A stretch of 64,000 nucleotides of DNA from Flavobacterium sp. (GCF_039595935.1 NZ_JBCNKR010000006.1:248001-312000); one strand, 5' to 3'. Numbered from the stretch's first letter, positions 16,911 through 24,904 are shown. Numbers and translations: made by a program. Notes: generated by a model not told the origin, from the letters alone.

Positions 16911-16931
16911 TTTGTGTAAAAATTACGCAAA
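16911..16931. promoter_or_regulatory. Candidate NrtR operator 2, upstream of the -33 element
   Basis: A second 21-bp palindrome with arms TTTGTGT and ACGCAAA, one mismatch from operator 1. Centre-to-centre distance from operator 1 is 52 bp, about five turns of DNA. It overlaps the stop codon of the regulator gene. Confidence 0.6.
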
Positions 16932-17615
16932 CTTTATTTCGAAGTGAAAACCTTTTTCAATTAATTCATTGTATTTCAATTTATTAAACTTAAAAAGTTT
17001 GGCTGGACGGCCGGTTTTGATTGGTGAAAATTTTTCGGTTTCTTCTAAAATTCCGTAGCTGAGTATTTTTTTTCTGAAGTTTCTGCGGTCAATTTCTTTT
17101 TCTAAAATCGTACAATACAGGTTTTCAAGATCTGAAAAAAGAAATTCTTCCGGAAGTAAATCAAAGCCGATTGGTTCGTATGTCAATTTTGATTTTAATC
17201 TTTCAATCCCTTTTTCTAAAATTAAATTATGATCAAATGCCAAAGGCGGAATTTCATCAATTTTAAACCATTGTACTCTTTCAGCATCGGTATTTGCTTT
17301 AATATCTAAATTAGATGCATCGACTAAAGCATAATAAGCAACCGAAATAACACGATTTCTGGAGTCTCTGTAAATATCATCTCCAAAGGTGTACAGCTGC
17401 TCCATAAAAGTAAGCTTAACATTGGTTTCTTCATGCAGCTCGCGAATAACGGCATCGCTTAAAGATTCTGAATTTTGAACTAAACCGCCCGGTAAAGCCC
17501 AATATTTTTCTGAAGTGCCAAATTGCTGTTCAATCAATAAAACATATAAACCATTGTTTTTATAGCCAAAAACAATCGCATCTACAGCAATTCTAATATT
17601 TTGTAAATTTTCCAT
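16923..17615 (-). CDS. nrtR: NrtR-family Nudix transcriptional regulator
   Basis: 230 residues from the ATG at 17615 (a longer frame would start with TTG). The N-terminal Nudix domain has an almost complete Nudix box, GGLVQNSESLSDAVIRELHE followed by ETNV, with Asn for the usual Gly. The C-terminal winged helix contains EIDRRNFRKKILSYGIL and TGRPAKLFKFNKLKYNEL, the NrtR DNA-binding part. NrtR proteins repress NAD biosynthesis and salvage genes and are released by ADP-ribose or related ligands. The gene lies directly upstream of the kinase-to-nadV operon and two matching palindromes lie between. A regulator that senses ADP-ribose would fit the operon contents well. Confidence 0.88.
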   Translation of the reverse strand: MENLQNIRIAVDAIVFGYKNNGLYVLLIEQQFGTSEKYWALPGGLVQNSESLSDAVIRELHEETNVKLTFMEQLYTFGDDIYRDSRNRVISVAYYALVDASNLDIKANTDAERVQWFKIDEIPPLAFDHNLILEKGIERLKSKLTYEPIGFDLLPEEFLFSDLENLYCTILEKEIDRRNFRKKILSYGILEETEKFSPIKTGRPAKLFKFNKLKYNELIEKGFHFEIKFA

Positions 17616-17634
17616 AATCAAAAATCGTATCAAA

Positions 17635-17642
17635 CAAATATA
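17635..17642 (-). promoter_or_regulatory. Candidate -7 promoter element for nrtR
   Basis: TATATTTG on the minus strand, 19 bases upstream of the ATG at 17615. Confidence 0.55.
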
Positions 17643-17725
17643 ACGAATGAGAGCCAATTTTATAATCTAATGCTTCTGCAATAAATTATAAAATTGACTC
17701 TCAACTAAATATAAATATTATTTTT

Positions 17726-18085
17726 TTAATTTACTGTAACACCTTTCTTTTTGGTAACTGTACAAGTCGATTTATTTATTTTGACTTGAACATCAGCCTG
17801 AACATTGTAACCATTTGCTGCAGCATAAGTATGCGAAACTGTCAATCCATTTACAGTTTCAGTTTTTCCATCTCCAAATGTCCAGGTTATTGAATTTACA
17901 GAACCTTCGCCTGAATAACTAATTGAATAATTAATGATCTTAGGATTATTTGCATCTGCAGAATGCTCTATTGAAGAAACCAAAATAGATTCTCCCAAAC
18001 AATCTACAACAGATTCTTCAACATCTTTACCACAAGAAACCATAAAGAATGCTCCCAATATTAAAATTCCTGCTGCTTTTTTCAT
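17726..18085 (-). CDS. PKD-domain lipoprotein
   Basis: 119 residues from the ATG at 18085. A lipoprotein signal ends in FFMVSCGKDVEES, so the protein is probably anchored to a membrane by Cys15 or so. The rest is one PKD-like beta sandwich with the hallmark ITWTFGDGKTETV and VSHTYAAANGYNVQ. PKD domains support protein-protein or glycan contacts at the surface. There is no operon partner: the next gene upstream, on the same strand, is the LysR gene, and the protein has its own -7 element. The role is unknown. Confidence 0.75.
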   Translation of the reverse strand: MKKAAGILILGAFFMVSCGKDVEESVVDCLGESILVSSIEHSADANNPKIINYSISYSGEGSVNSITWTFGDGKTETVNGLTVSHTYAAANGYNVQADVQVKINKSTCTVTKKKGVTVN

Positions 18086-18112
18086 ATTTAAAATATTTAG
18101 AAAGTTGTCTAT

Positions 18113-18120
18113 CAAATATA
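18113..18120 (-). promoter_or_regulatory. Candidate -7 promoter element for the PKD lipoprotein
   Basis: TATATTTG on the minus strand, 27 bases upstream of the ATG at 18085. Confidence 0.5.
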
Positions 18121-18180
18121 TTAAATTTAGAATCAAATTCGAAGGAAAATTCTTGGTTTTAAATACGATACAGAAATTAA

Positions 18181-19086
18181 TTATAATCTATTTCCAAAAA
18201 ACAATTTCAGTTCCTTTTCAATAATATCAAAAAATGATTTCAAATTATTGTTTTTTGGCGCTAGCAAATACACAAATTCTTCCGGAACATGGAAACTGTT
18301 CCAAACCAGCTGTAATTTGTTTTCTTTGATATAATTTCTTGCATTACAATTCCATGTTACTGCTACACCCGTATTTTTAGATAAAAGTCTAAGCATTTCA
18401 GATTCTGATGGAATAATGTAATTAGGAACCATTGAAGGCCTTTTTTTATTGAATGCATGCAGCCAGAATAATTTTATATGCGGAATTCTTGCATCATGGC
18501 TGTACCATTTTTGTGCATTCAGCCATTGTTCTATTTCCGTAAAATTATCGGCTTTTAATCTCTGGCGAAATTCTGTTATATCTAAAGAAGTGGGAGCAAC
18601 CAGAATTAATTTAATTTTCCCAATAATCTCATAAGTAGTATCAAAAGTATCGAACCTTTTTGTGGTAATCGCAAAGTCAAGTTTTTTTGCGTCGACCAAT
18701 GCAAAAAGTTCGTCATTTTCTGCAAATGTAAAATCGATTAAATCAAACTTAGCAATTAACAAGTTTCCAATACAATCAAATAGATTTTTTGAAACCCCAA
18801 CAGAAATTAAGCGATTGGCATCTTCGGCTTTGGCTCTAAAACCAGCTTCGACACTTTCGAGTCTGTCAAGTGCATCTATAATCAAATTATTCAGTAACTT
18901 AGCATATTCGGTAGGCTCAACTCCTTTTGATTTCCGATTAAACAATTTATTCCCCACATGAGCCTCGAGCATAGATATCTGCTGACTTACCGCAGGCTGG
19001 CTCATAAATAATTCCTTTGCGGCAACTGAAAAATTGCCGTTTTTGTAAACTGCTTTAAAAGTTCTGTACCATTCTAGATTTACCAT
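18181..19086 (-). CDS. LysR-family transcriptional regulator
   Basis: 301 residues, standard length. The N-terminal winged helix contains YKNGNFSVAAKELFMSQPAV followed by SQQISMLEAHVGNKLFNRKS. The remainder is the two-lobed effector-binding domain, beginning near DANRLISVGVSKNLFDCIG. It is divergent from the DJ-1-family gene at 19173 with 86 bases between them, each with its own -7 element. LysR regulators commonly control the divergent gene, so the DJ-1-family gene is the likely target. The alcohol dehydrogenase beyond it may also be controlled. Confidence 0.92.
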   Translation of the reverse strand: MVNLEWYRTFKAVYKNGNFSVAAKELFMSQPAVSQQISMLEAHVGNKLFNRKSKGVEPTEYAKLLNNLIIDALDRLESVEAGFRAKAEDANRLISVGVSKNLFDCIGNLLIAKFDLIDFTFAENDELFALVDAKKLDFAITTKRFDTFDTTYEIIGKIKLILVAPTSLDITEFRQRLKADNFTEIEQWLNAQKWYSHDARIPHIKLFWLHAFNKKRPSMVPNYIIPSESEMLRLLSKNTGVAVTWNCNARNYIKENKLQLVWNSFHVPEEFVYLLAPKNNNLKSFFDIIEKELKLFFGNRL

Positions 19087-19105
19087 GATATAAATTTGTT
19101 TATAG

Positions 19106-19113
19106 CAAACATA
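19106..19113 (-). promoter_or_regulatory. Candidate -7 promoter element for the LysR gene
   Basis: TATGTTTG on the minus strand, 19 bases upstream of the start at 19086. The weak dyad TTTG-N7-CAAA at 19095-19109 overlaps it and could be an autoregulatory LysR site. Confidence 0.45.
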
Positions 19114-19147
19114 GTTTATTTTATTTTTACTAATATCACTTTAGCTG

Positions 19148-19155
19148 TAAATTTG
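19148..19155 (+). promoter_or_regulatory. Candidate -7 promoter element for the DJ-1-family gene
   Basis: TAAATTTG fits TAnnTTTG and lies 17 bases before the ATG at 19173. Confidence 0.5.
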
Positions 19156-19172
19156 TTAAAAATTTTAAACTT

Positions 19173-19934
19173 ATGAAAAAAATAGCATTACTCGCAATAA
19201 TTGCATTTGCAGCTGTAAGCACTTCGGCTGTAGCTCAAAAATCAAATAAAAAAGGTATGAAAAAAGTATTATTTGTTGTTACCAGCAACGATAAGCTGGG
19301 CAATACCGGAGAAAAAACCGGATTCTGGTCTGAAGAATTTGCTGCTCCTTATTATGAATTATTAGATCAGGGTGTAGAAATTGCAATTGCTTCTCCGCTT
19401 GGAGGACAACCGCCAATTGATCCAAAAAGTGCCGATCCTGCATCGGCAACTGAAGACACAAAACGTTTTGATGCTGATAAAGTTTTACAGGAAAAATTAA
19501 AAAACACTTTAAAACTTTCAACCGTTAATCAAAAAGATTATGATGCTGTTTTTTATCCTGGAGGTCATGGTCCGCTTTGGGATTTAGTTGAAGATAAAAA
19601 TTCAATCGCTTTGATCGAATCTTTTTACACACACAACAAACCGGTAGCTTTTGTATGTCACGCTCCAGCAGTTTTGAAAAACGTAAAAGTAAAAGGACAA
19701 TATTTAGTAAAAGGTAAAAAAGTTACCGGATTTACTAATACTGAAGAAGAAGCTGTAGGCTTAACTAAAGTTGTTCCGTTTTTACTGGAAGATGCTTTAA
19801 CTCAAAACGGAGCTAAATTCTCTAAAGGAGCAAACTGGCAGCCTTATGCTGTAGAAGACGGACTTTTAATTACAGGTCAAAATCCGGCATCATCTAAATT
19901 GGTAGCTGGAAAATTGCTAGATCAATTAAAGTAA
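19173..19934 (+). CDS. Secreted DJ-1/PfpI-family protein (Hsp31-like)
   Basis: 253 residues with a signal peptide ending near AVAQ. The core is a class I glutamine-amidotransferase-like fold. It shows FWSEEFAAPYYELLDQG (conserved Glu), YDAVFYPGGHGPLWDL, and the nucleophile elbow AFVCHAPAVLKNV with Cys and His, as in the Hsp31/glyoxalase III group. Family members are chaperones, deglycases or glyoxalases. An exported copy is a little unusual and may protect envelope proteins against aldehydes. The gene lies next to a divergent LysR regulator and before an alcohol dehydrogenase that can reduce aldehydes. Confidence 0.87.
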   Translation: MKKIALLAIIAFAAVSTSAVAQKSNKKGMKKVLFVVTSNDKLGNTGEKTGFWSEEFAAPYYELLDQGVEIAIASPLGGQPPIDPKSADPASATEDTKRFDADKVLQEKLKNTLKLSTVNQKDYDAVFYPGGHGPLWDLVEDKNSIALIESFYTHNKPVAFVCHAPAVLKNVKVKGQYLVKGKKVTGFTNTEEEAVGLTKVVPFLLEDALTQNGAKFSKGANWQPYAVEDGLLITGQNPASSKLVAGKLLDQLK

Positions 19935-19958
19935 ATAAAGGTTCTAAGGGACTGAGAT

Positions 19959-20085
19959 ACTAAGGTTCTAAGGTTTTTCTTAGTTGCTTAAAAATTCAAT
20001 CTCTTACTCAAAAATCATAAAAAAATTAAATAAACAATAATGCTAGGCTACAGATAAGTTCAAAGAAAAGCCTTAGAACCTTAGT
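19959..20085. repeat. Inverted repeat between the DJ-1-family and alcohol dehydrogenase genes
   Basis: Arms of about 22 bases (near 19959-19980 and 20063-20085) pair almost perfectly around ACTAAGGTTCTAAGG. Additional shorter copies of CTAAG and CTTAG motifs flank them. The element fills the 181-base spacer. Confidence 0.65.
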
Positions 20086-20115
20086 AGCTTAGCATCTTAG
20101 AAACTCAAAAAAATC

Positions 20116-21273
20116 ATGCTCAACTTTGAATTATACAATCCGACAAATTTAGTTTTCGGAAAAGGACAAATTGAAAAACTTTCGACTTTAGTTCCAAAAG
20201 ATGCAAAAATCCTTTTGGCTTACGGTGGCGGAAGTATTTTTAAAAATGGTGTTTACGATCAGGTAATCGCAAACTTAAAAGGTTTTGATATTGTAGAATT
20301 TGGCGGAATTGAACCAAATCCGCATTTTGAAACTTTAATGAAAGCTGTTGAAGTTATTAAAGCTGAGAAAATCAACTTTATTCTTGCCGTTGGTGGCGGA
20401 TCTGTAATTGATGGGGTAAAATTTATTTCGGCAGCTGTTAATTTCGAAGGAAATCCAATTGATATTTTACAAAAAAGAATTCTGATTAAGGAAAATGCGG
20501 TGCCTTTCGGAACTGTATTAACTCTTCCGGCAACAGGAAGCGAAATGAATTCCGGTTCTGTAGTTACAATTGCTTCTACACAGGAAAAATTGGCTTTTGG
20601 CGGAAGCGCTTTATTTCCAAAATTTTCAATTTGTGATCCAACCGTAATTGAATCTTTACCAAAAAGACAAATTCAAAACGGAGTTGTTGATGCTTATACA
20701 CACGTTATGGAACAATATTTAACGTATCCGCACGAAGGTTTTCTGCAAGACAGAATCGCAGAAGGAATTTTGCAGACTCTAATTGAAGTTGGTCCAAAAG
20801 TGGTTGAGAATCCAACAGATTATGCTTTGGCTTCCAACTTTATGTGGAGCTGTACAATGGCATTAAACGGATTAATTCAAAAAGGTGTTCCAAGCGACTG
20901 GGCAACGCACATGATTGGCCACGAATTGACGGCGCTTTATGGAATTGATCATGCGAGAACTTTGGCAATTATTGGCCCAAGTTTATATAAAGTCATGTTT
21001 GAAACCAAAAAGGGAAAACTGGCTCAATACGGAAGACGTATTTTTAATCTTTCTGGTTCTGACGAAGAAGTGGCTAAAGAAGCGATTAATAAAACTGTGG
21101 AATTTTTCCATACAATGGGAATGGACACTAAACTTTCTCAATACACAGAAAACTACAGCAATACCGCAGATTTTATTGTAAATCGTTTCGACGAAAGAGG
21201 CTGGAAAGGTTTGGGCGAAAATCAATTAGTAACTTTAGATAAAGTAAAATCTATCGTTGAACTTAGTTATTAA
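20116..21273 (+). CDS. Iron-containing alcohol dehydrogenase (YqhD-like)
   Basis: 385 residues, type III iron-dependent alcohol dehydrogenase. The Rossmann-like N-terminal half has LLAYGGGSIFKNGVYDQV and ILAVGGGSVIDGVKFIS (GGGSxxD), then LPATGSEMNSGSVVT. Metal ligands lie in VVDAYTHVMEQYL, THMIGHELTALYGIDHARTL (an HxxxH-like helix plus a later His). The family reduces a range of short aldehydes with NADPH, and the length and layout match YqhD. It is the third gene downstream of the LysR region and may take part in aldehyde removal with the DJ-1-family protein. Confidence 0.93.
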   Translation: MLNFELYNPTNLVFGKGQIEKLSTLVPKDAKILLAYGGGSIFKNGVYDQVIANLKGFDIVEFGGIEPNPHFETLMKAVEVIKAEKINFILAVGGGSVIDGVKFISAAVNFEGNPIDILQKRILIKENAVPFGTVLTLPATGSEMNSGSVVTIASTQEKLAFGGSALFPKFSICDPTVIESLPKRQIQNGVVDAYTHVMEQYLTYPHEGFLQDRIAEGILQTLIEVGPKVVENPTDYALASNFMWSCTMALNGLIQKGVPSDWATHMIGHELTALYGIDHARTLAIIGPSLYKVMFETKKGKLAQYGRRIFNLSGSDEEVAKEAINKTVEFFHTMGMDTKLSQYTENYSNTADFIVNRFDERGWKGLGENQLVTLDKVKSIVELSY

Positions 21274-21292
21274 AGTATAAATTCCAAATTTT

Positions 21293-21343
21293 AAAAAATC
21301 CAAATTCCAATTAAGTCTAAGATTGGAATTTGGATTTTTTTTT
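21293..21343 (+). terminator. Intrinsic terminator after the alcohol dehydrogenase
   Basis: Stem 21298-21310 with 21323-21335 (13 bp), then nine T. Confidence 0.8.
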
Positions 21344-21356
21344 ATTGGAATTTCAT

Positions 21357-21395
21357 AAAAAAAGGCGTTCTTAACAAGTTTAGGAACGCCTTTTT
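21357..21395. terminator. Second hairpin terminator in tandem
   Basis: AAAAGGCGTTC pairs with GAACGCCTTTT around a 13-base loop, with A and T runs on either side so that it can act in both directions. Confidence 0.75.
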
Positions 21396-21605
21396 AAAAT
21401 ACTAAAACAAAACTAACTAACTCAAATTTTGATAAATTCATTAAAATTCTAATTTCTAAAGAGTTATAACGCAAGGAGTTAATTTTTATTGTGTAAGACT
21501 TATAAAATATTATTTATTTTTTTGAAAGGCTCTGAAAACCATAGCAATGAAAGGCTTTTAACAAATTTCTTAAATCAGATTTTATGTTATTATTACATTA
21601 TTAAG

Positions 21606-21613
21606 TACTTTTG
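21606..21613 (+). promoter_or_regulatory. Candidate -7 promoter element that fixes the gpsA start
   Basis: TACTTTTG fits TAnnTTTG. It overlaps an upstream in-frame TTG at 21611, so translation should begin at the ATG at 21632. Confidence 0.6.
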
Positions 21614-21631
21614 TTCCAAATTAATAAAATA

Positions 21632-22627
21632 ATGAGCGAAAAATTAAAATTTGCAGTAATTGGAGGAGGAAGCTGGGCAACGGCAATTGCAAAAATGTTA
21701 TGCGTTAATCTTTCAGAAATTGCGTGGTATATGCGTAATGAATCTGCAATCGAGCATCTTCAAAAATATAAGCACAATCCAAATTATTTAAGCTCTGTTG
21801 AGTTTGACACGAACAAACTTAAATTAACAAGCAATATAAACGAAGCGATAGAATATGCAGATTATATCATTTTTGCAATTCCATCTGCTTTTTTGGATGC
21901 CGAATTAAAAAACATGACGGTTTCCTTATCTGATAAAATTATTTTCTCAGCTATTAAAGGTATTGTTCCGGAAACAAGTTTAATTGTTGGAGAACACTTC
22001 CATATTCAATACGATATTCCTTATTACAATATTGGCGTAATTACAGGTCCTTGCCACGCAGAAGAAGTTGCCTTAGAAAGACTTTCTTATTTAACCATCG
22101 CTTGTGGTGATCCTGTAAAAGCATCTACAGTTGCCAAATCATTATCTGGAAATTACATTAAAGCAAAAATTTCAGACGATATTATTGGTACAGAATACGC
22201 TGCAATGCTAAAAAACATTTACTCTATCGCTGCCGGAATCGCACACGGTTTAGGTTATGGCGACAACTTTCAGTCGGTTTTGATGAGTAATGCGATTCGC
22301 GAAATGAAGAAATTCATCAGAAAAGTGCACAAAATGAAACGTAACATCAATGATTCTGCTTATTTAGGCGATTTATTGGTTACAGGATATTCCGTTTTCT
22401 CAAGAAACAGAATGTTCGGAAATATGATTGGAAAAGGCTATACAGTAAAAAGTGCTATGATGGAAATGAGCATGGTTGCCGAAGGTTATTACGCAACAAA
22501 AAGTGCCTACAAACTAAATCAGGGCTACGGAGCAAAAACACCAATTATAAATGCTGTTTATGCTGTTTTATATGAAGGAAAAGATGCTAAAACAGTTTTC
22601 TGGAAATTGACTGAGTCTTTGGATTGA
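21632..22627 (+). CDS. gpsA: Glycerol-3-phosphate dehydrogenase [NAD(P)+]
   Basis: 331 residues, full length. It reduces dihydroxyacetone phosphate to glycerol 3-phosphate for phospholipid synthesis. The nucleotide-binding motif FAVIGGGSWATAIAKML is at the N-terminus. FAIPSAFLDAEL, FSAIKGIVPET and VITGPCHAEEVALE follow, and the helical C-terminal half has EYAAMLKNIYSIAAGIAHGL with the catalytic Lys, then YLGDLLVTGYSVFSRNR. The start is the ATG 19 bases past its -7 element. Alone on the plus strand, with its own terminator. Confidence 0.95.
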   Translation: MSEKLKFAVIGGGSWATAIAKMLCVNLSEIAWYMRNESAIEHLQKYKHNPNYLSSVEFDTNKLKLTSNINEAIEYADYIIFAIPSAFLDAELKNMTVSLSDKIIFSAIKGIVPETSLIVGEHFHIQYDIPYYNIGVITGPCHAEEVALERLSYLTIACGDPVKASTVAKSLSGNYIKAKISDDIIGTEYAAMLKNIYSIAAGIAHGLGYGDNFQSVLMSNAIREMKKFIRKVHKMKRNINDSAYLGDLLVTGYSVFSRNRMFGNMIGKGYTVKSAMMEMSMVAEGYYATKSAYKLNQGYGAKTPIINAVYAVLYEGKDAKTVFWKLTESLD

Positions 22628-22640
22628 TTTTTTTTTAGTG

Positions 22641-22775
22641 AAAAGAAGAAAGAAGCAAGAAGCAAGACTTATCTTAAAAATAAAAAAAGAGCCAAACTGA
22701 ATTTCAGTCTTGGCTCTTTCTTCTTTATTCTATTAATTCTTCGTTTAGTCTTTCCTCTTGCTTCTTGCTTCTTTT
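22641..22775. repeat. Inverted repeat with inner terminator after gpsA
   Basis: The purine-rich arm starting at 22641 (AGAAGCAAGAAGCAAG) pairs with 22757-22775. Between them, at about 22684-22722, a hairpin GAGCCAA...TTGGCTC with a T run serves as the gpsA terminator and possibly also for the gene on the other strand. Confidence 0.7.
22684..22722. terminator. Terminator between gpsA and the convergent hypothetical gene
   Basis: AAAGAGCCAA-ACTGA pairs with TCAGT-CTTGGCTCTTT (one bulge), with A and T runs on the two sides. Confidence 0.75.
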
Positions 22776-22780
22776 AAACT

Positions 22781-23188
22781 CTACTTCACCATAACTCCTT
22801 CAACAAACAAAATTGGCACTTCTTCAGTATCGTTTTCATTAATTGAATTAGCTTTAAAAATGAACTTTTTATCGTACAAAGTATTTCCGATGAAGAAAGT
22901 TACCATGAACTCATTATTAAGCGCCAAAAGGCTCTTTTCTATCAATTCTATCTTTACAACAGAAACTGAAGGAACCTCAACAAAAGCATGACGCAGGATT
23001 GAAGTTTTTTTCATTTCGCCATCAATAGTTCCAAACGCTTTTGAAACCACCATAACGCTGTCTAAGTTAAAATCACTATCGTTAACTAAATAAGCGTACC
23101 ACACTTTTTCCATAAAATCGTCGTTCCATTCCTGCACTGCTGCAAGAAATACATTTTCGACTTCCGGGATTATTATATCTTTTTTCAT
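22781..23188 (-). CDS. Conserved hypothetical protein
   Basis: 135 residues from the ATG at 23188 (three codons earlier is a TTG). No signal peptide, membrane helix or recognised motif. It looks like an alternating alpha/beta cytoplasmic protein with AVQEWNDDFMEKVWYAYLVN near the start and hydrophobic strands such as FMVTFFIGNTLYDKKFIFKA later. It lies downstream of pheS on the same strand, separated by a repeat-bearing 100-base gap, and could be cotranscribed. I do not recognise the family; conserved in Bacteroidota is an impression only. Confidence 0.65.
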   Translation of the reverse strand: MKKDIIIPEVENVFLAAVQEWNDDFMEKVWYAYLVNDSDFNLDSVMVVSKAFGTIDGEMKKTSILRHAFVEVPSVSVVKIELIEKSLLALNNEFMVTFFIGNTLYDKKFIFKANSINENDTEEVPILFVEGVMVK

Positions 23189-23211
23189 GTTAGTCAAAAG
23201 TTTTAAAGTCG

Positions 23212-23277
23212 AAAGTCATAAAGTCGAAAATCAAAAGCCAATATTTTGGGACTTTCAACTTTCGACTTTATGACTTT
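23212..23277. repeat. 18-bp inverted repeat between pheS and the hypothetical gene
   Basis: AAAGTCATAAAGTCGAAA at 23212-23229 is the exact reverse complement of 23260-23277. Further AAAGTC copies extend it on the left. Confidence 0.75.
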
Positions 23278-23288
23278 TAGACTTAGAA

Positions 23289-24308
23289 TTATATATTTGC
23301 TTTAAACTGCTCTAAGAAACGAACATCATTTTCATAAAACATACGAATATCACCAATTTGATATAAAAGCATTGCAATACGCTCTACTCCCATTCCGAAA
23401 GCAAAACCGTTGTACTCATCTGGGTTGATATCACAGTTTTTCAAAACGTTTGGATCTACCATACCGCAGCCTCCAATCTCCAACCAGCCAGTTCCTTTTG
23501 TAATTCTGTAATCGGTTTCTGTTTTTAGTCCCCAATAAATATCAATTTCAGCACTTGGCTCTGTAAATGGGAAATATGACGGACGAAGACGAATCTTTGA
23601 TTTTCCGAACATTTCTTTTGTGAAGTAAAGTAATGTTTGTTTTAAATCGGCAAAAGACACATCTTTGTCAATGTACAATCCTTCTACTTGATGGAAAATA
23701 CAGTGCGAACGTGATGAAATGGCTTCATTACGGAAAACACGTCCCGGAGAAATGGTACGAATTGGCGGTTTATGATTTTCCATATAACGCACCTGAACAG
23801 ATGATGTATGCGTACGCAACAACACATCAGGATTTGTCTGAATGAAAAAGGTATCCTGCATATCTCTCGCCGGATGATATTCCGGTAAATTCAATGCTGT
23901 AAAGTTATGCCAGTCGTCTTCGATTTCCGGACCTTCAGAAACGTTGAATCCGATGTTAGCAAAAATATCGATGATTTGATTTTTTACGATAGAAATCGGG
24001 TGGCGCGAACCAATTAATACCGGTTCTTCAGCACGTGTTAAATCACCAAAAATTCCTTTAGATTCTTCTTTGCTTTCAAGTTCTTCCTGAATCTGCTTTA
24101 CTTTTTCTTCAGCAACCGCTTTTAAAGTATTGATTACTTGTCCGAAATCTTTTTTCTGGTCGTTTGGAATATTTTTAAACTCAGTAAAAAGCTCTTTTAA
24201 TAAACCTTTGCTACCAAGATATTTAATACGGAATTGTTCTAAAGATTCTTTGTTTTTTTCATTAAAGGCTTTCGCTTCCTCTATATGTTGTTTTATCTTA
24301 TCTATCAT
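23289..24308 (-). CDS. pheS: Phenylalanine--tRNA ligase alpha subunit
   Basis: 339 residues, full length. Charges tRNA-Phe together with the beta subunit. The N-terminal coiled-coil (about 1-90) contains KIKQHIEEAKAFNEKNKE. The class II core shows IGSRHPISIVKNQIIDIF, NFTALNLPEYHPARDMQDTF, LLRTHTSSVQVRYM (motif 2 region), FHQVEGLYID, and motif 3 GFAFGMGVERIAMLLYQIGD. pheT is not adjacent, which is common in Bacteroidota. A -7 element lies 23 bases upstream. Confidence 0.97.
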   Translation of the reverse strand: MIDKIKQHIEEAKAFNEKNKESLEQFRIKYLGSKGLLKELFTEFKNIPNDQKKDFGQVINTLKAVAEEKVKQIQEELESKEESKGIFGDLTRAEEPVLIGSRHPISIVKNQIIDIFANIGFNVSEGPEIEDDWHNFTALNLPEYHPARDMQDTFFIQTNPDVLLRTHTSSVQVRYMENHKPPIRTISPGRVFRNEAISSRSHCIFHQVEGLYIDKDVSFADLKQTLLYFTKEMFGKSKIRLRPSYFPFTEPSAEIDIYWGLKTETDYRITKGTGWLEIGGCGMVDPNVLKNCDINPDEYNGFAFGMGVERIAMLLYQIGDIRMFYENDVRFLEQFKANI

Positions 24309-24330
24309 TTTCCTTCAATAGTTGAGAGTA

Positions 24331-24338
24331 CAAATTTA
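24331..24338 (-). promoter_or_regulatory. Candidate -7 promoter element for pheS
   Basis: TAAATTTG on the minus strand, 22 bases upstream of the ATG at 24308. Confidence 0.5.
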
Positions 24339-24443
24339 AGTAAAAAAGTGAGATGTTAAAGGTTAGACGTAAGAAGTATTTCTTAACTTTTCTAATATTT
24401 TTAGTCCAAAATCTAAAATCTACGCCCTAAAATCTAAAATTAT

Positions 24444-24800
24444 TTACTCAATAAGTTTTCGTTCCAAAAAATAATTCACAATTGCTTCTTTCATCAAAAC
24501 CGATTGTTCACCCGCTTTTAACGCTGGCAATTGCTCTTTTATTTTATAATGCGGCCATCCTTCGCTATCAAAAAAATCAAATTCGTAATAACCATAAGGT
24601 TCTAACAATCTGCAAATGGCAATATGCATTAGATTTAATTTTTCGTCTTTCTTAAATTGACGATGTATTTTTCCGAGTTCCTGAACTCCAATAAGGTAAA
24701 TTATGGCATCCAAATCTAAGTCTTCGCCCTGCGAAAATTGATTTGAAAGTATATCGACGAGCTTTTCCCATCGTTCTTTTAACTGTATATCTCTAGACAT
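24444..24800 (-). CDS. Conserved hypothetical protein
   Basis: 118 residues, mostly helical, no signal peptide or membrane helix. Notable pieces are WEKLVDILSNQFSQGEDLDL, IIYLIGVQELGKIHRQFKKD, AICRLLEPYGYYEFDFFDSE and the closing VLMKEAIVNYFLERKLIE. The product looks like a small soluble protein. It lies upstream of pheS on the same strand with 135 bases between, a gap that contains a -7 element for pheS. I do not recognise the family. Confidence 0.7.
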   Translation of the reverse strand: MSRDIQLKERWEKLVDILSNQFSQGEDLDLDAIIYLIGVQELGKIHRQFKKDEKLNLMHIAICRLLEPYGYYEFDFFDSEGWPHYKIKEQLPALKAGEQSVLMKEAIVNYFLERKLIE

Positions 24801-24896
24801 TGTATGATTTTAGATTGTTGATTTTAGATATTAGATTGTTTAAAATTCAATTCTGAAGGGGGCAGAATCGCAATCTGAATTCTAAAATTTGATTTG

Positions 24897-24904
24897 CAAA
24901 GATA
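24897..24904 (-). promoter_or_regulatory. Candidate -7 promoter element for the 118-residue hypothetical gene
   Basis: TATCTTTG on the minus strand fits TAnnTTTG. It lies about 96 bases upstream of the start, leaving a long leader. Confidence 0.4.

Noticed and set aside
11629..17615. Calling the ADP-ribose island a prophage remnant or a DarT-type toxin-antitoxin module
   Set aside because: No phage structural gene, integrase or attachment repeat is present, and no DarT toxin can be recognised. The link to phage NAD pathways is by enzyme type only.
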